The position numbers and the translations under genes are program-made. Positions 61,101 to 64,000 of a stretch of 64,000 bases of DNA are shown here, piece by piece; position 1 is the stretch's first letter; every line of letters starts with the position of its first letter. The notes under the pieces were generated by a model that was not told the origin of the DNA, ran no database searches, and worked only from the letters and a program-made list of their open reading frames with translations. Source of the stretch: Sordaria brevicollis (taxonomy: Eukaryota > Ascomycota > Sordariomycetes > Sordariales > Sordariaceae); NCBI GenBank assembly GCA_033439795.1, contig JAUTDP010000017.1, positions 310,001 to 374,000 of the forward strand, written 5' to 3'.

Positions 61101-63880
61101 GGCCATTCGCATTTTCGAATACGAATAACCTACCTTTAATATATTATTATATATTATTAACGCTATATAAATATATAAATATAATAATTATTATAAGCGT
61201 TTAAAGAAGGGTAGCGATTATATTAAGCCCGAAGATTAGTTTTATCGATTTTATTTCCCTAGAGATACGTACGACCGGCTATATATTACTCGTGGTTTTA
61301 ATCCTTAATATAATATCTTCGACCTGGCTTGGAATAATAAATAGATAAATATTTAAAACCTAATTATATCCTTAAATTAATAGGGTAATACTAATACGTC
61401 TCCGTATATTACGGATAAGGTTATATTATATTATATCGCTAAATACTATTTAAAAGCCGAAGTTAAATCTAAATTATATTAAGAGTTTATAATTATAGTC
61501 TTGCCTCGTATATTATTTAATAGTTTATTAGTTTCTTTTATTATTAAATTAATAAATAAATTGGTTAGTAAGAGGGATTAGTCTATATAGGAGGTTTATT
61601 ATTACTTTATTAATTTTAACCTTTACGAAGGTATACGTATAATTCGGTCCGTAGATTATAAATTACGTAATAAACGACGATATTATATTATTGAAATTAA
61701 TAACGATATTCGTAATTTCGTCCCTTAATATAATAAATATTTATAGTACGCTAAGTAATTCGCCGACCTTACCTACTTTTAATTTTATATTTATATTAAT
61801 TGGGGTGTAAGGTTATAGAAGTTTTATAAAAAAGTTTGCGTATTTAAATATATCCCTAAATATAAATCTAATCCGGCGTTCGATTAATATAAGAATTTTT
61901 ATTATATTAAGATAATATTCTATTATTTTTATATTACCGAAGATAGTTTTAAAATTATAAATAGCATTACGTATAATATATAGTCCGAAATATATAACCG
62001 TTATTTTATTTTATATTATAATTACGACCGTAATTATTACGGCGAATAGTTAATACCGCCCCCTAATAATAACCGGTTCGAGCCTATAAATAAATTAAAT
62101 TAGGATCGGGAGCTAGAGTAGGATAATTAAATAGTAGCGGCCGCGTAGGTACTTAACCGAAACCTTAGTATTAATAAGAATATTAACCTTTTCGATAATT
62201 ATAAAGAGGATTTACATTACGATTAGACGCTATATTATAAATTCTATACCGATTTTAGCGATATTAATTTATAGAAGTAATATTAGAAGTAGAAGGTATA
62301 AGAAAACCCGGGTGCGTATACGGTTAGAGAGGTTATTAATATTATTCTTAGTAGGTTTAACCTAGAATAGAAGTTAATTTATAATACGTTTATCGATTAT
62401 TATACGGCCGTTCTTTATAATAATAACCCGTTTCCTTTTCGTATATAATTTAACGGTAAAAGTAATATTAGGAAGTTATTTATTATTAACCTTCTATTTA
62501 CTAAGTTGGAAGAATTATTAAATAACCTTATTAGGCCTACCGGTAAGGAGCTTATTATTATACGTTTTATTCCTACGGGTATTACGGTTAATAATATTAA
62601 TAAATCTATTTTATATTCTTTTTTACGGCTTTTTATTTTTAAAATAGTTAATAAACTCCTAATTATAAATAATAGTAATATAGGTCAATTATAGCGTCGA
62701 TTACAGTACGTATAGTATTTTATTATAAATAAAAAATTTATAATCGGTTTAAAGATAATATATTTTATCGATTAATAATTTAAATAAGCTTTTTTTATTC
62801 GTATAGAAGAACCGTTTAGCGGTATAAATATTCTTTTAATCGGCGATTTTTACTAGCTATTACTTATTATAAAAAAGGTTTTATATAAATAGGTTATAGA
62901 TAACCTCCTTAATAATACTGAATTATCTAACCGAATTATATATTATACCTTTAATAAGATTATCGAATTTACTATTATTATACGGTAAAGTAATTTTAAA
63001 TAAGTAGCGTTTAAAGAAGTTTTCGATTGGGTTTACGTTAGATAGCCGTTATATAATAATTAGGAATTCCTTTCTACGCGGATTATATATTAGTTTAAAG
63101 AGAATAGTACCGATTTAACCGTTTTTAATAATACTTTGTATATTTACCCGATAAACGATAAAATTAAATAGTATAATATAGACTATTTATTAGGTTTTAA
63201 TAAATTATATATATAAGTTATAGTAATATATACGGGTTAGGGTGCGGAAATTATTCTATTTAATTAGGCGGGTAATTTTTATAAAAAGTTCCCTATTATT
63301 TTAAGCGTTAAGGTTATACTAATTAAGAATTATTGGGTTGAAAAAGGCTTAATTAACGGTATTATTAATATTATTTAGGATATTGTATAAAAAGCTAGGG
63401 ATAATAATAGGTCCCTTAATATTAACCCTTATAATATAAAGAATCCTCCCTATATATTCTTAATTCGTTTCCTTAATTATAACGGACTACATATATTCGA
63501 AAACGATTTATTGAAGGGTATTAATAAGAAAATTATACCTATTTTCCGTTCTACCCGTAATTTTATAAAAGGAAACGAACCTTATATTCGAAAGTAATTT
63601 CTTATTACTATTATTTATACTATTATTATATATAAATTATAGGGAATTATTATAAATTATACTATTTTAAATATTTCCCGTAATAATTTTATAATTAATT
63701 TAACGTACGTAATTATATTTCGGGTTATATCTATCGAAGGATTTATATTTAATTATCCTTTTAGCTTCGATATTATATATATAATTAATAATAATAGTAA
63801 GGATAATTGTAAAGATGATGCGGATAGAAGAGAGCTTTAGAAATTGCTACCTCCTCCGGAGGATATAATAATATAACTTT
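58200..63880 (+). mobile_element. RIP-degraded Helitron (Rep plus PIF1-type helicase)
   Basis: Plus-strand frames, allowing for C-to-T and G-to-A changes, recall a fungal Helitron protein. Upstream part: QLSNV.VFSAFNY and FGPI near 59,380-59,440, followed by the Helitron-associated N-terminal region. Helitron-like N domain: FGTPSLFLTF near 60,670-60,705. Rep motif: at 60,940-60,948 the HxH pair of GSFHNH-type sequence is now Tyr-Asn-Tyr. Helicase: the Walker A region at 62,452-62,478 is degraded (NGKSNIRKL for NGKGGTGKS-type). Then IIIRFIPTGI, FIINKKFIIGL, LLIGDFYQL and, near the end, YKLQGI. The coding relic ends by about 63,876. A hairpin AGCCG-GATT-CGGCT at 63,931-63,944 is a weak candidate for the 3' terminal structure; no CTRR end follows closely. 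Confidence 0.82.
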
Positions 63881-63930
63881 AATTAATAGTATATAAATAA
63901 AAAAATATTAGAGTATTAGTTTTTATACTA

Positions 63931-63944
63931 AGCCGGATTCGGCT
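63931..63944. other. Small hairpin downstream of the Helitron relic
   Basis: Five-base stem AGCCG/CGGCT with a four-base loop, in a GC-rich patch within AT-rich sequence, about 55 bp after the end of the helicase relic. Helitrons end with a short hairpin and CTRR; the CTRR is not evident here and the element's end may lie outside the window. Confidence 0.25.
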
Positions 63945-64000
63945 GCTCGTATCCGGCCCCGCTTCCGTATATATAAATATAAAAAATTTTCCCACTATTT

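Larger units (their letters stand above)
47790..64000. repeat. RIP-mutated AT-rich repeat tract (heterochromatin-like)
   Basis: From about 47.8 kb the sequence becomes AT-rich, with almost no CA or TG dinucleotides for kilobases, while CG, CC, CT, AG and GG remain. RIP converts C to T mainly in CpA on both strands, giving TpA; this is what is seen. Because TpG is lost, ATG and TGA almost disappear and the only stop codons are TAA and TAG. Over 16 kb only two open frames longer than 60 codons remain, one of them in an unmutated island. Recognisable remains are a gypsy-type retrotransposon and a Helitron (listed separately). In Neurospora such tracts carry DNA methylation and H3K9 methylation. 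Confidence 0.95.

Noticed and set aside
62506..62694. A 62-codon open frame in the RIP tract as a gene
   Set aside because: It begins at TTG and is a surviving fragment of the Helitron helicase, just after the degraded Walker A motif, with stops on both sides of the frame.
47790..64000. AT-rich tract as mitochondrial DNA or an AT-rich bacterial sequence
   Set aside because: The near-absence of CpA/TpG with retained CpG, and the decayed retrotransposon and Helitron, fit RIP and not a naturally AT-rich coding genome.

Overview
The window looks like chromosomal DNA of a filamentous ascomycete of the Sordariomycetes, most probably Neurospora or a close relative. Genes carry short introns (52-264 bp) with GTAAGT-like donors and CTAAC/CTGAC branch sites a few bases before the acceptor. 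The last 16 kb carries the mark of repeat-induced point mutation (RIP). The species assignment is an inference; the gene models were worked out by reading frames, splice consensus and family resemblance.

Layout. From 1 to about 47.8 kb is ordinary, well-spaced euchromatin: NTO1-like PHD-finger protein (+, 3.9-7.8 kb); a 6.4 kb gene-poor stretch holding a short pogo-like inverted-repeat element; PP1 catalytic subunit (+, five exons, 14.2-15.5 kb); a SelW/Rdx-fold protein (-, 17.3-18.2 kb); G-protein gamma subunit (-, 19.4-19.8 kb); eIF3a (+, 22.4-25.8 kb, start codon alone in its first coding exon); a gene-poor stretch with a tRNA-like block and a 14-bp minisatellite; a secreted WSC-domain protein (+, 30.2-32.2 kb); RPB6 (-) and TFIIIA-like zinc-finger protein (+) back to back; an unresolved low-complexity gene (-, 36.7-37.5 kb); PEX8 (-) and a TMEM170-family membrane protein (+) back to back; isoprenylcysteine methyltransferase STE14 (+) facing DGAT1 (-).

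From about 47.8 kb to the end the sequence is AT-rich and almost devoid of CpA and TpG dinucleotides, the expected end point of RIP. Because TpG is gone, ATG and TGA are almost absent and no gene can be expressed from it. Two elements can still be recognised through the decay: a Ty3/gypsy retrotransposon (gag, RT and integrase relics, about 50.6-55.0 kb, +) and a Helitron (Rep and PIF1-type helicase relics, about 58.2-63.9 kb, +). A roughly 235-bp island at 50.1-50.35 kb has escaped RIP and is spanned by one 77-codon open frame; a second, less mutated stretch lies at 56.57-57.0 kb.

Functional links. The genes are mostly housekeeping (chromatin, translation, transcription, lipid synthesis, peroxisome biogenesis). 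Two pairings stand out: RPB6 and TFIIIA share a 628-bp divergent promoter region and both serve RNA polymerase III; the G-gamma subunit ends in a CaaX box whose final carboxymethylation would be done by the STE14 enzyme encoded 24 kb away. No clear new multi-gene system was found; the best candidates for follow-up are the unRIPed island, the PP1 alternative C-terminus, and the tRNA-like block beside the minisatellite.
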